From NCBI GenBank assembly GCA_905214155.1, contig CAJMLC010000036.1, positions 1 to 13,831 on the forward strand: a stretch of 13,831 nucleotides of DNA, read 5' to 3'. The DNA comes from an uncultured bacterium (lineage in GTDB: Bacteria > Bacillota > Clostridia > Oscillospirales > Oscillospiraceae). The position numbers were made by a program, and so were the translations under genes. The notes beneath the pieces were generated by a model that worked only from the letters and a program-made list of their open reading frames with translations, ran no database searches and was not told where the DNA came from. Numbering within the stretch: position 1 is the first letter of the stretch; the number at the start of each line of letters is the position of its first letter. Below are positions 5,823 to 13,647 of this stretch, piece by piece.

Positions 5823-6945
5823 CGCCCTCACGCCGGGCAGCTATACCCTGCTCGACCTGCGGGATGCGCGTTCCCGCGAATATGGCGGCGTTCCCGGCGC
5901 AGTCGCCGCGGACGCGGACGCGCTGCTGGCCGATCCGCCGCGGGACGGGAAGACGCTCGTGCTCTACTGCGCGCGCGGCGAGATCAGTCTCGACGCCGCC
6001 GAGGCTCTGCGCGAGCAGGGTGTCGACGCCTATAGCCTCAAGGGCGGCTATCCGGCCTGGATCCGCTATGACATGCAGAAAACGGCGGATGCCGAGGTAA
6101 AAAGGCGCGTCGAGACGAGCCTCCGCAAGCGCTTCCGCGAAAAGCTCTGGTGCAACTTCACCAAGGCCATCCAGCGCTATGAGCTGGTCAAGCCGAACGA
6201 CCGCATCGCCGTCTGCATCTCCGGCGGCAAGGATTCGATGCTCATGGCCAAACTCTTTCAGGAGCTGCAGCTGCACAACAAGTTCCCCTTCGAGGTCAAG
6301 TTCCTCGTCATGGACCCCGGCTACAGCCCGGCCAACCGTGAGATCATCGAGTCGAACGCCCGCCGTCTCGGCATTCCGGTGACGATCTTTGAGTCGAACA
6401 TCTTCGATTCGGTCTACCACGTCGAAAAATCGCCCTGCTATCTCTGCGCCCGGATGCGCCGCGGCTATCTCTACCGCTACGCGCAGGAGCTCGGCTGCAA
6501 CAAGATCGCCCTTGGGCACCATTATGACGACGTCATCGAGACGATCCTGATGGGGATGCTCTGGGGCGCGCAGATCCAGACCATGATGCCGAAGCTCCAC
6601 AGCACGAATTTCCCGGGCATGGAGCTCATCCGCCCGCTCTATCTCATCCGCGAGGACGACATCAAAGCGTGGCGCGACGCAAACGACCTGCACTTCATCC
6701 AGTGCGCCTGCAAATTCACCGACACCTGCACCACCTGCAGCAACGAGGAGACGCGCTCCAAGCGGCAGGAGATCAAAAACCTGATCCGCGATATGAAGGC
6801 CCGCAACCCCGACGTCGAGGCCCATATCTTCCGCAGTGTGGAAAACGTCTGCCTCGACACCGTCGTCGCCTATAAGCAAAAGGGCCAAAAGATCTCCTTC
6901 CTCGACCATTATGACGATCCACGCAATGAATCCCCAGAAAAGTGA
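5797..6945 (+). CDS. Rhodanese-TtcA fusion: sulfurtransferase plus tRNA 2-thiocytidine-type PP-loop protein
   Basis: A 382-aa two-domain protein. Residues about 1-95 form a short rhodanese domain: LLDLRD near 18-23 and the active-site loop LYCARGEIS with the persulfide-carrying Cys58, ending KGGYPAW. Residues about 105-382 form a TtcA/MesJ-like ATP-pyrophosphatase: PP-loop SGGKDS at 142-147, a CYLC pair (Cys214/Cys217), GHHYDD near 240-244, and a cysteine cluster at Cys303, Cys305, Cys311 and Cys314. Known TtcA holds an iron-sulfur cluster with a CxxC pair plus one later cysteine and adds sulfur to cytidine 32 of tRNA; the extra cysteines here leave the third ligand ambiguous. ATG at 5797 has AGGAG six bases upstream and overlaps the MOSC gene. 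The fusion suggests sulfur is passed from the rhodanese cysteine within one polypeptide. The tRNA target is inferred from the family. Confidence 0.88.
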   Translation: MELTAKALDALTPGSYTLLDLRDARSREYGGVPGAVAADADALLADPPRDGKTLVLYCARGEISLDAAEALREQGVDAYSLKGGYPAWIRYDMQKTADAEVKRRVETSLRKRFREKLWCNFTKAIQRYELVKPNDRIAVCISGGKDSMLMAKLFQELQLHNKFPFEVKFLVMDPGYSPANREIIESNARRLGIPVTIFESNIFDSVYHVEKSPCYLCARMRRGYLYRYAQELGCNKIALGHHYDDVIETILMGMLWGAQIQTMMPKLHSTNFPGMELIRPLYLIREDDIKAWRDANDLHFIQCACKFTDTCTTCSNEETRSKRQEIKNLIRDMKARNPDVEAHIFRSVENVCLDTVVAYKQKGQKISFLDHYDDPRNESPEK

Positions 6946-6954
6946 GGCCCCATC

Positions 6955-8289
6955 ATGCAGCAAAACCTGACCACCGGCAGCGTTTTCCGCAATGTCGTCC
7001 GTTTTTCGCTCCCCTATCTGCTCGCCTATTTCCTGCAGACGCTCTACGGCATGGCCGATCTGTTCATTGTCGGCCAGTACGAGGGCGTCGCCGCGACGAC
7101 GGCGGTGTCCATTGGTTCGCAGGTCATGCACATGCTGACGGTCATGCTCGTCGGCCTCGCCATGGGCACCACGGTCTCCATTGCCCGCGCCGTCGGCGCG
7201 GGGGACCGGGCTGCCGTCTCCCGGGCCACCGGCAATACTGTCACGCTCTTTGCGGTCGTTTCCCTCGTGCTGACGGCGGTCCTGCTCCTGCTCGTCCGGC
7301 CGATCACGGCCGTCATGTCCACGCCTGCCGAGGCCGTCAACGGCACGGCCGCCTATCTGACCATCTGCTTCTGCGGCATCCCGTTCATCACGGCCTATAA
7401 TATTCTGAGTTCCATCTTCCGCGGCATGGGCGACAGCAAGAGCCCAATGTACTTCGTCGCCGTGGCCTGCGCGGCGAACATCGCGCTGGACTATTTCTTC
7501 ATGGGCGCGCTGCACATGGGCCCCGCCGGGGCCGCCCTCGGCACGACGCTCTCGCAGGCGCTCAGCGTCCTCATTGCGCTGCTCGCCATCCGCAAACGCC
7601 GCATGATCTCGCTGCAAAAGGCGGATCTCCGCCCGCAGAAGGCTGTCATGGGGCAGATCCTGCGCATTGGCCTTCCGGTGCTCGCGCAGGACGGCCTTGT
7701 GCAGATCGGCTTTCTCATCATCACGATCATCGCCAACCAGCGCGGCCTGACCGACGCGGCGGCGGTCGGCATCGTGGAGAAATTCATCTCGTTTGTCTTC
7801 CTCGTCCCGTCCTCGCTGCTGTCCACGGTCTCTGCCCTCGCCGCGCAGAATCTCGGCGCGGACAAGCCGGAGCGGGCGCGGCAGACCCTCTGGGATTCCA
7901 TCGGCCTGGCCTTCAGCTTCGGCGTCGTGGTGGCCATCGCGATCCAGTTCTGCGCGGCAGGCGTCGTCGGCCTGTTCACGCCCGACGCGGCGACGATCGC
8001 CGCCGGCGCGAACTATCTGCGCGGCTATATCTTCGACTGCATGTTCGCAGGCATCCATTTCTGCTTCAGCGGCTACTTCTGCGCGCGCGGGAAATCGGGG
8101 CTTTCGTTCCTGCACAGCATCCTCGCCATCGTGCTCATCCGCGTGCCGGGCGCATATCTGATGTCGCGCCTGTTCCCGCAGACGCTGCTGCCTATGGGCC
8201 TCGCCACGGCGGCAGGCTCGCTCTTCTCGGCCATCCTCTGCACGCTGCTCTACCTCGGCCTCACCCGCAGAGACAAAGCCTCCCGGTAA
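6955..8289 (+). CDS. MATE-family multidrug/cation antiporter
   Basis: Inner-membrane transporter of 444 aa, normal for MATE proteins, with about 12 hydrophobic helices in two six-helix halves. Recognisable pieces are the N-terminal LPYLLAYFLQTLYGMADLFIVG, the first-half segment LVGLAMGTTVSIARAVGAGD, SIFRGMGDSKSPM near the middle of the first half, and the matching second-half ALAAQNLGADKPERARQ. Members export drugs or cationic metabolites against Na+ or H+; which ones cannot be predicted. ATG at 6955 has GAGG seven bases upstream, within the end of the preceding gene; only 9 bases separate the two genes, so it is the last gene of the MOSC/rhodanese-TtcA operon. A functional link to the sulfur genes is not obvious, and co-transcription may simply be opportunistic. 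Confidence 0.92.
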   Translation: MQQNLTTGSVFRNVVRFSLPYLLAYFLQTLYGMADLFIVGQYEGVAATTAVSIGSQVMHMLTVMLVGLAMGTTVSIARAVGAGDRAAVSRATGNTVTLFAVVSLVLTAVLLLLVRPITAVMSTPAEAVNGTAAYLTICFCGIPFITAYNILSSIFRGMGDSKSPMYFVAVACAANIALDYFFMGALHMGPAGAALGTTLSQALSVLIALLAIRKRRMISLQKADLRPQKAVMGQILRIGLPVLAQDGLVQIGFLIITIIANQRGLTDAAAVGIVEKFISFVFLVPSSLLSTVSALAAQNLGADKPERARQTLWDSIGLAFSFGVVVAIAIQFCAAGVVGLFTPDAATIAAGANYLRGYIFDCMFAGIHFCFSGYFCARGKSGLSFLHSILAIVLIRVPGAYLMSRLFPQTLLPMGLATAAGSLFSAILCTLLYLGLTRRDKASR

Positions 8290-8315
8290 GGGCGGCCATT
8301 GGCCGTCTGCATACA

Positions 8316-8349
8316 TAAAAACCCGCGGCTCGATGAGCCGCGGATTTCG
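8316..8349. terminator. Bidirectional terminator between convergent MATE and GDPD genes
   Basis: CCGCGGCTC (8323-8331) pairs with GAGCCGCGG (8335-8343), a 9-bp perfect stem with loop GAT. On the minus strand it is followed by TTTTTA, a proper U-tract for ending the GDPD operon. On the plus strand only ATTTCGTTT follows, a weaker terminator for the MATE operon. A second small hairpin, GGCGGCC/GGCCGTC at 8291-8307, has no T tract. Confidence 0.85.
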
Positions 8350-8350
8350 T

Positions 8351-9172
8351 TTACTGTTCCGGATCAAATTTCTCAAAAATGCCGATCGAGCCGAACTTTT
8401 CACACGCCAGCAGATCCTCCTTGCTGCGGATCGTCCAGCTCACCTCCTGCACGCCCCAGACGCGCCGCGCGAGGTCCAGACAGAAATTGTCCCGGTCAGA
8501 GAACTGATAGGCGAGAAAATCCGGCCGCGTGTACCAGTTCAGCAGGACGTTCGTCATCAAAAAACGCTGATACCACGGCAATCCCGACGGCTCCTTCAAA
8601 AAGTTCATGGAGAGCTGCCCGCGGCAGATGCCGGGCCGCAGCTTCCGCACATCCGCAACCGCAAACGGGTCAAACGACTCGATGCAGAAATCGCCCTGAT
8701 ATGAATCCAGCCGCCTGCAGACCGCCTCGGCCAGCGCGCGGTGGTTGCCCTTCGCGGTCTTCAGCTCGATGATCAGCGGCTGCTTGCCCTCAAAGAGCGC
8801 GAGCACGTCGTCAAACAGCGGCACCTGCTCGTCCGTCCCCTCGAGGCGCAGCTTGCGCAGTCCCTCGAGGTCGAGATCTTCGATCTGCCCCTCGACGTTG
8901 GCGCAGCGCTTCAGGTCCGAGTCGTGGAACACGGCGAGCGTCCCGTCGCGCAGCAGATGCACGTCCAGCTCCGCGCCCCAGCCGTGCTCGATCGCCCGGT
9001 GGAACGCCGGCATCGAGTTTTCCGGGATCGTGGGCTTGTCGTGATAGCCGCGGTGCGCATAGCGCTGCGGCTTCAGCTTTGCCCAGTTCGGGTTGCCCTT
9101 CCGGCAGCGCAGCAGAAGCAGCAGCACCAGATACAAAATGAGCGATACCGCGAAGATCCATACGATGACCAT
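8351..9172 (-). CDS. Membrane-anchored glycerophosphodiester phosphodiesterase
   Basis: A 273-aa GDPD-family enzyme, expected to hydrolyse glycerophosphodiesters to sn-glycerol 3-phosphate and an alcohol. One membrane helix at about 3-21 is followed directly by RCRK; with no positive charge before the helix, the positive-inside rule suggests the catalytic domain faces the cytoplasm. Catalytic motifs are AHRG (His40, Arg41), PENS (Glu51), AELDVHLLRDG (Glu68, Asp70), VFHD (His83) and IELK (Glu136, Lys138), all in the family order. ATG at 9172 has AGGAG eight bases upstream. It is the last gene of the four-gene minus-strand operon, 21 bases after the lipoprotein gene and just before the terminator. 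Substrate could be lipid-derived or teichoic-acid-derived diesters. Confidence 0.9.
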   Translation of the reverse strand: MVIVWIFAVSLILYLVLLLLLRCRKGNPNWAKLKPQRYAHRGYHDKPTIPENSMPAFHRAIEHGWGAELDVHLLRDGTLAVFHDSDLKRCANVEGQIEDLDLEGLRKLRLEGTDEQVPLFDDVLALFEGKQPLIIELKTAKGNHRALAEAVCRRLDSYQGDFCIESFDPFAVADVRKLRPGICRGQLSMNFLKEPSGLPWYQRFLMTNVLLNWYTRPDFLAYQFSDRDNFCLDLARRVWGVQEVSWTIRSKEDLLACEKFGSIGIFEKFDPEQ

Positions 9173-9193
9173 ACCAACATCTCCTTCTTCGTG

Positions 9194-10351
9194 TCAGTCA
9201 TCCAAGGCTTTTGTGACGGGGTCCCAATTATCGGGCGCATCCTCCGGATGCGCCATCCAGTCGTGGAACATGTGCTGTTCGCTCATCGTGCGGCAGCCCG
9301 CGGGCGGGCTGTCGTAATACGGCGAATGGAGGCCCAGCTCCACGATGTTGTCGTCTTCATCCAGCCGGAGCGAGAGCGTGTCGGCGAAGCTGCCATCGTA
9401 GATCTGCTCCGCCTTTTCCCATGAGTCGCCGGGCCGCAGGCCGCGCGGCGTGGCGATATTGGGATCGGAGGTGTAGACGCCGGTGATCGCGCCGTCGTAA
9501 TCGCTGGAAAATTCCGTCCCGCCGGTCATTGGCTGCAGCACGTGGACGCTCAGCCCGCCGCGCGTATAGGCCACGATGTCATAATCCCCAATCGAGAGCG
9601 GACCCGGCTGTGTCTCCGCCTGTGCGAAGCCTTCCCGCTGCGCCTCCGGCAGCTTGTCCCAGTTCTGCCAGATGTAGAATCCGCCGAGGCCTGCCTCGTT
9701 CCGCTGCCCGTTCAGGATCGCATAGCCCGTCTCCGAGTCATAGGTGCTGCTGCCGAACAGCCACGGGACGGACTGCTGTCCCTCTCCGTCGAAAAACGTC
9801 AAAAAATCCAGCGGCAGGAATACCACGCCGTCCCGCCGAACCGGCACACCCGCCGAGCAGCTCTCAACTGCTTCGCCGTTCAGAGTAAACGCCCGTTCGC
9901 CGACCGTCAGATGCAGCGCCTGCGTGACCGGCTCGCAGGGGCGAAGGAAATATCCGCCGTCCGGCGCAAAATCAACGCCCCATTCCCACGTCTTCGCCGC
10001 CGAGAGCGTGATGGCATCGCCGTCCTCCGCATAGTGCCAGCCGAGCGTCTCCGCCGCGAACCGCAGCGGCACATAAAACTCGCCCTCCTCAAAAAACGGT
10101 GCGCTCTCCATCGCCACTTCCTCGCTGTTCACGCGGGCGACCGGGTCGCCGGCGAACAGCGTGATTCCGCCGCAAAACGCAGCGTCTCCATAGTCTGGCT
10201 CCTCCGGCGTTTCGACTGCCTCCGGAGCTTCTGCATCCTGCGTTTCCGCCGGATGCGTATGCGCCGGTTCCAGCTCCTGCGCTGGGCCGGTGCGTTCCGC
10301 GCACCCGGTCAGGAGCAGCAACAGCAGAAAGACTGCGGCCAGAGATTTCAT
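9194..10351 (-). CDS. Stalk-domain (copper amine oxidase N-like) surface lipoprotein
   Basis: A 385-aa predicted lipoprotein. A signal peptide with a run of leucines ends in the lipobox LLTGC, so Cys17 would be lipid-modified and the protein held on the outer face of the membrane. A Pro/Glu/Ala/Thr-rich linker covers about 20-55. Two stalk-like repeats follow: about 62-120 with FYVPLRFAAETLGW, and about 148-215 with VVFLPLDFLTFF and GYAILNG. These resemble the copper-amine-oxidase N-terminal fold, which does not imply oxidase activity. The C-terminal part contains RGLRPGDSWEKAEQIYDG, a segment seen after stalk domains, of unknown role. ATG at 10351 overlaps the MFS stop by one base (TGATG), with GAGGAG upstream inside that gene; a TTG one codon earlier is possible. 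It may be a binding or sensing partner of the transporter and GDPD. Confidence 0.78.
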   Translation of the reverse strand: MKSLAAVFLLLLLLTGCAERTGPAQELEPAHTHPAETQDAEAPEAVETPEEPDYGDAAFCGGITLFAGDPVARVNSEEVAMESAPFFEEGEFYVPLRFAAETLGWHYAEDGDAITLSAAKTWEWGVDFAPDGGYFLRPCEPVTQALHLTVGERAFTLNGEAVESCSAGVPVRRDGVVFLPLDFLTFFDGEGQQSVPWLFGSSTYDSETGYAILNGQRNEAGLGGFYIWQNWDKLPEAQREGFAQAETQPGPLSIGDYDIVAYTRGGLSVHVLQPMTGGTEFSSDYDGAITGVYTSDPNIATPRGLRPGDSWEKAEQIYDGSFADTLSLRLDEDDNIVELGLHSPYYDSPPAGCRTMSEQHMFHDWMAHPEDAPDNWDPVTKALDD

Positions 10352-11697
10352 CAATCATCCATCTCCTCAAACGCTTCCAGGCCGCGCTTGCCCTCGGCCT
10401 TCGCATCGCCGTGCCGCACGAAGCACATCGTCACGCCCGAAAGCGCCACGAAAAATGCCGCATAGGGGAACAGTACGCGATAGTCGATGTGCCGCATCAG
10501 CGTCCCGGCCACGACCGGCGTGACCACCTGCGCGGCCATCGACGCCGTGTAATAATAGCCTGTGAACTTGCCGATGTCGCTGTCGCGGCACATCTCGACA
10601 ACCATCGGCAGCGAGTTGACATTGATGGCCGCCCATGCGAGGCCGACGAGCGCGAACACGACGAACATAATCACATTGATGCTCTGATACGCGGTCGTCA
10701 GCACGTAGCCGAGCGCGAAGCACACAGCCAGCAGGATGATGCCGCCGAGAATGGTCTTTTTCCGTCCGATCTTCGAGGCGATCTGCCCGACCGGGATGTA
10801 GGAGACGATGGCGCCAGCCGTTGCGATGAGCAGACACGTCGACGCGCCCCCAAGCCCCTGCCCCATGACCTCGCTGACATAGGTCGTGAACCACGTCGTC
10901 ACGCCGTTGTAGCCGATAAACCACAGCGCAATGGAAGCCAGCAAAAAGCCGAGGCTCCGCTTGACCGGCGCGGGCAGGACCTCATGCCCGGCGGAGTCCT
11001 CGATCGCGAGGTTCCATTCCGGGTGCGCCGCCTCGAGCACCTGATTTTCCGCCGTCAGCTTCGGCTCCTTGATCGTCAGGAACAAAATGCCGATGGAGAC
11101 GAACATGATGGCCGACACGATCATAAACAGCGGCTGATAGTTCACGCGCCCGCCCGTGGCCTCGATGGCCTCGAGCCGCGACTGCGAATAGAGCACCGAC
11201 GTGATGGCCAGGTACAGAATGCCGCCCACCGCGCCCATCAGATTGATGATCGCGTTGCCCTTCGAGCGCAGCGGCTTCGGCGTGACGTCCGGCATCAGCG
11301 CCACGGCCGGGGAGCGGTATGTCCCCATCGCAATGAGAAGCAAACCCAGCACAATGACGAACGAGACGGTCTTCGCCGTGCTCGGCGCGGCGTAGTAGCT
11401 GTTTTCGATCAGCGGCAGCAGATTCATCAGGATCATCGCGCAGCCCGTGCCAAACAGGATGAACGGCATCCGCTTGCCGATCTTCGTGTTCGTCCGGTCG
11501 GACAGCGACCCGAAGAACGGCAGCAAAAACAGCGCGAGAATGTTATCCGCCGCCATGATGAGGCCCGAGATCGTCTCGTTCATGTGGAACGTCCGCGTCA
11601 GGATCAGCGGGACGATGTTGTCGTACATCTGCCAGAACGCGCAGATGGAGAGGAACGCCAGACCGACGAGGATGGTGCGCCTGTTGTTGAGCTTCAT
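10351..11697 (-). CDS. MFS transporter, SLC45/GPH-like
   Basis: A 448-aa inner-membrane transporter with about 12 helices. The loop GSLSDRTNTKIGKRMPFIL between helices 2 and 3 is the MFS signature in the form used by SLC45 and sucrose/glycoside-pentoside-hexuronide symporters, and RSPAVALMPDVTPKPLRSKGNA recalls the helix 4-5 region of that group. A long hydrophilic central loop (about residues 215-245, containing EAAHPEWNLAIEDSAGH) separates the two halves. Substrate is likely a sugar or sugar-like compound, but this is inference from family resemblance. ATG at 11697 has AGGAG about 7 bases upstream and overlaps the preceding phosphatase stop as ATGA. The 3' end overlaps the lipoprotein start, so three genes are probably coupled in translation. 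Confidence 0.85.
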   Translation of the reverse strand: MKLNNRRTILVGLAFLSICAFWQMYDNIVPLILTRTFHMNETISGLIMAADNILALFLLPFFGSLSDRTNTKIGKRMPFILFGTGCAMILMNLLPLIENSYYAAPSTAKTVSFVIVLGLLLIAMGTYRSPAVALMPDVTPKPLRSKGNAIINLMGAVGGILYLAITSVLYSQSRLEAIEATGGRVNYQPLFMIVSAIMFVSIGILFLTIKEPKLTAENQVLEAAHPEWNLAIEDSAGHEVLPAPVKRSLGFLLASIALWFIGYNGVTTWFTTYVSEVMGQGLGGASTCLLIATAGAIVSYIPVGQIASKIGRKKTILGGIILLAVCFALGYVLTTAYQSINVIMFVVFALVGLAWAAINVNSLPMVVEMCRDSDIGKFTGYYYTASMAAQVVTPVVAGTLMRHIDYRVLFPYAAFFVALSGVTMCFVRHGDAKAEGKRGLEAFEEMDD

Positions 11698-12497
11698 ACC
11701 GCTTCTCCTTTTTCCAATTCCGTCAAAAATGCCCGGATGTTCTGAAATACATAGCTGGGGTGGACGTTGTATTTTTCAATGTCCACCATCACGCCCTCGC
11801 CCGAGAGCAGGAAGACCGCGTCGATCCCCGCGTTCACGCCGCAGGCGATGTCCGTGTAGATGCGGTCGCCGAGGATGCAGGCCTGTTCCGGCGCATAGCC
11901 TGTGCGCCGCATCGCGGCAAGGGCCATATCCGGCTGCGGCTTGCCGAGGATCTTCGGCCGCCGCCCGGTCGCGGTGAACAGCATTTCAATGAAGCTGCCG
12001 CAATCTGGCGCACTGCCGTACCATGTCGGGCAGACCATGTCCGGATGCGTCGCAATGTAATCCGCGCCGCGCCCGAGCAGGATGCAGCAGTCCTCCAATT
12101 TTTGATAGGTCAGCTCTGTGTCATAGCCGAGCAGCACGGTCGAAACCCGGTCGTCCGTACCCGCCGCGACCGGCAAGCCCGCCGCGCGGAGCTGCCCCTT
12201 GAGCGACTCCGTTCCGCAGACATAAATCGTTCCCTTCGGCGGGTTTTGGTGAAAATAGTCCACCGCCGCGTCCGCCGACGTCAGAAAATCCTCCGGAAAC
12301 GCCTCGATCCCGAGCCGCTTCATTTTTGCGATGTAGGCGTCCGTTCCGCGCGAGGAATTGTTCGTCAGAAACAGATACCTCCCGCCAATCCGCTTCACAT
12401 AGTTCAAAAAGTCGATTGTCCCATCAAATAGCTGCTCGCTCAGATAGATCGTCCCATCCATGTCGAGCAGAAATAACCGTTTGTCCTGTAATGCCAA
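11694..12497 (-). CDS. HAD-IIA phosphatase, NagD-like
   Basis: A 267-aa cytoplasmic HAD hydrolase of the IIA type (NagD, AraL, p-nitrophenyl phosphatase and glycerol-phosphate phosphatase group). Motif I LLDMDGTIYLS carries nucleophile Asp12 and Asp14; motif II is FLTNNSSRG (Thr45, Asn46, Asn47); motif III Lys186 lies in LGKPQPDM; motif IV is ILGDRIYTDIACG with Asp211 and Asp216. The C2 cap lies between motifs II and III. Length and order are normal. Start: TTG at 12497 with GAGGTG five bases upstream; no ATG with a ribosome site is nearby. It is the first gene of the operon and would take its transcript from the promoter at 12521-12549. The substrate is unknown; the downstream GDPD makes glycerol phosphate a candidate. 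Confidence 0.88.
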   Translation of the reverse strand: MALQDKRLFLLDMDGTIYLSEQLFDGTIDFLNYVKRIGGRYLFLTNNSSRGTDAYIAKMKRLGIEAFPEDFLTSADAAVDYFHQNPPKGTIYVCGTESLKGQLRAAGLPVAAGTDDRVSTVLLGYDTELTYQKLEDCCILLGRGADYIATHPDMVCPTWYGSAPDCGSFIEMLFTATGRRPKILGKPQPDMALAAMRRTGYAPEQACILGDRIYTDIACGVNAGIDAVFLLSGEGVMVDIEKYNVHPSYVFQNIRAFLTELEKGEAV

Positions 12498-12520
12498 ATG
12501 ATCACCTCAAATCTGCTTCC

Positions 12521-12549
12521 ATTATAAACCGCCGCATCCCATTTGACAA
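12521..12549 (-). promoter_or_regulatory. Promoter of the HAD-IIA/MFS/lipoprotein/GDPD operon
   Basis: The minus strand reads TTGTCA (12544-12549), a 17-base spacer, and a perfect TATAAT (12521-12526). Transcription should start near 12514, giving a 17-base leader that contains the GAGGTG ribosome site. The -35 box overlaps that of the divergent mutY promoter by 5 bases. Confidence 0.78.
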
Positions 12550-12571
12550 GCGCTGCCGCAATGCGTACAAT
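12543..12571 (+). promoter_or_regulatory. Promoter of mutY
   Basis: A perfect TTGACA (12543-12548), a 17-base spacer and TACAAT (12566-12571). Transcription should start near 12578; AAGGAA precedes the mutY ATG by 8 bases. The heptamer TTGACAA at 12543-12549 supplies the -35 box on both strands. Confidence 0.82.
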
Positions 12572-12604
12572 GTAAAAAATGCAATTCAAAAAGGAACTTC
12601 CAAT

Positions 12605-13639
12605 ATGCGCTTATCTCCCGCATTTCTCCCGCCCCTGCTCGGCTGGTATGAACGGAACAAACGCGACCTGCCCTGGCGGCGTGACCGCGAACCCTATCAC
12701 GTCTGGCTCTCCGAGATCATGCTCCAGCAGACGCGCGTCGAGGCCGTGAAGGGCTACTATGCCCGCTTCCTCGCCGAGCTGCCGGACATTCCGTCCCTCG
12801 CCGCCTGCGACCCCGATCGGCTGCATAAGCTCTGGGAGGGCCTCGGTTACTATTCCCGCGTGCGCAACCTGCAAAAGGCCGCGCAGCAGATCGTCTCTGA
12901 TTATGGCGGCGCGTTCCCGACGGACTATGACAAGATCCGCGCCCTGCCCGGCATTGGCGACTATACCGCCGGCGCGATCTGCTCCATCTGCTTCGGCCTG
13001 CCCACGCCCGCCGTCGACGGCAATGTCCTCCGCGTCGTCTCCCGCCTGACCGCGGACGAGCGCCCCGTCACGCAACCCGCAGTCAAAAAGGACTATACCG
13101 CCGCCCTCGCGGAGATCTACCCCACCGGGCAGTGTGCCGAGACGACGCAGGCCCTCATGGAGCTTGGCGCGACGATCTGCGCGCCGAACGGCGCGCCGCA
13201 TTGCGATCTTTGCCCGGTCGCGGCCTTCTGCCGGAGCCGGGAAGCGGAACTCTGGCGGACCATCCCGGTCAAAGAAGCGAAAAAGCCCCGCCGCGCGGAG
13301 CAGAAAACGGTTTTTCTCCTGACCTGCGGCGACCGTACCGCCGTCCGCAAGCGCCCTGCAAAGGGCCTGCTCGCGGGGCTCTGGGAGCTGCCGAACGTCG
13401 ACGGCTTTCTGGAGCCGCAGCCCGCGCTGGAGCTGCTCGAAACCTGGGGCCTCCGGCCCGCGGAGCTGAAAAAGCAGCTGGAAAAGCAGCATATCTTCAC
13501 GCACATCACATGGCAGCTGCGCTGCTACTACGTCGAGGTCAACGCCCCGGACGGCGGCCTCACGTGGGTCGACGCCGCCCGCTTCGACCGCGACATCTCC
13601 CTCCCCACCGCTTTCCGCCAGTTCTGGGAAAGTCCATAA
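12605..13639 (+). CDS. mutY: MutY adenine DNA glycosylase
   Basis: Base-excision repair enzyme of 344 aa that removes adenine mispaired with 8-oxoguanine. The catalytic domain shows LSEIMLQQTRV with catalytic Glu37, the helix-hairpin-helix LPGIGDYTAGAI (114-125) and VDGN with catalytic Asp138. The iron-sulfur cluster cysteines are Cys192, Cys200, Cys203 and Cys209, spaced C-x7-C-x2-C-x5-C, one residue longer in the first gap than in E. coli MutY. The C-terminal NUDIX-like 8-oxoguanine recognition domain (about 233-344) has GLWELP and IFTHITWQL, where Thr299 stands at the position of the usual FSH serine. ATG at 12605 follows its own promoter; the longer frame extends upstream through that promoter and is rejected. 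It is a single-gene unit followed by a repeat cluster. Confidence 0.95.
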   Translation: MRLSPAFLPPLLGWYERNKRDLPWRRDREPYHVWLSEIMLQQTRVEAVKGYYARFLAELPDIPSLAACDPDRLHKLWEGLGYYSRVRNLQKAAQQIVSDYGGAFPTDYDKIRALPGIGDYTAGAICSICFGLPTPAVDGNVLRVVSRLTADERPVTQPAVKKDYTAALAEIYPTGQCAETTQALMELGATICAPNGAPHCDLCPVAAFCRSREAELWRTIPVKEAKKPRRAEQKTVFLLTCGDRTAVRKRPAKGLLAGLWELPNVDGFLEPQPALELLETWGLRPAELKKQLEKQHIFTHITWQLRCYYVEVNAPDGGLTWVDAARFDRDISLPTAFRQFWESP

Positions 13640-13647
13640 CCCACAAC

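Noticed and set aside
5776..8403. Very long minus-strand open frame (875 codons) opposite the rhodanese-TtcA and MATE genes
   Set aside because: It is antisense to two genes with clear family motifs. Its product is low-complexity, rich in Arg/Asp/Glu/Ala/His without a domain pattern, and arises from high GC at third codon positions.
10411..11745. Plus-strand open frame opposite the MFS gene
   Set aside because: The Arg/His/Asp/Gln-rich product is typical of the reverse of a GC-rich membrane-protein gene; no motif or ribosome site.
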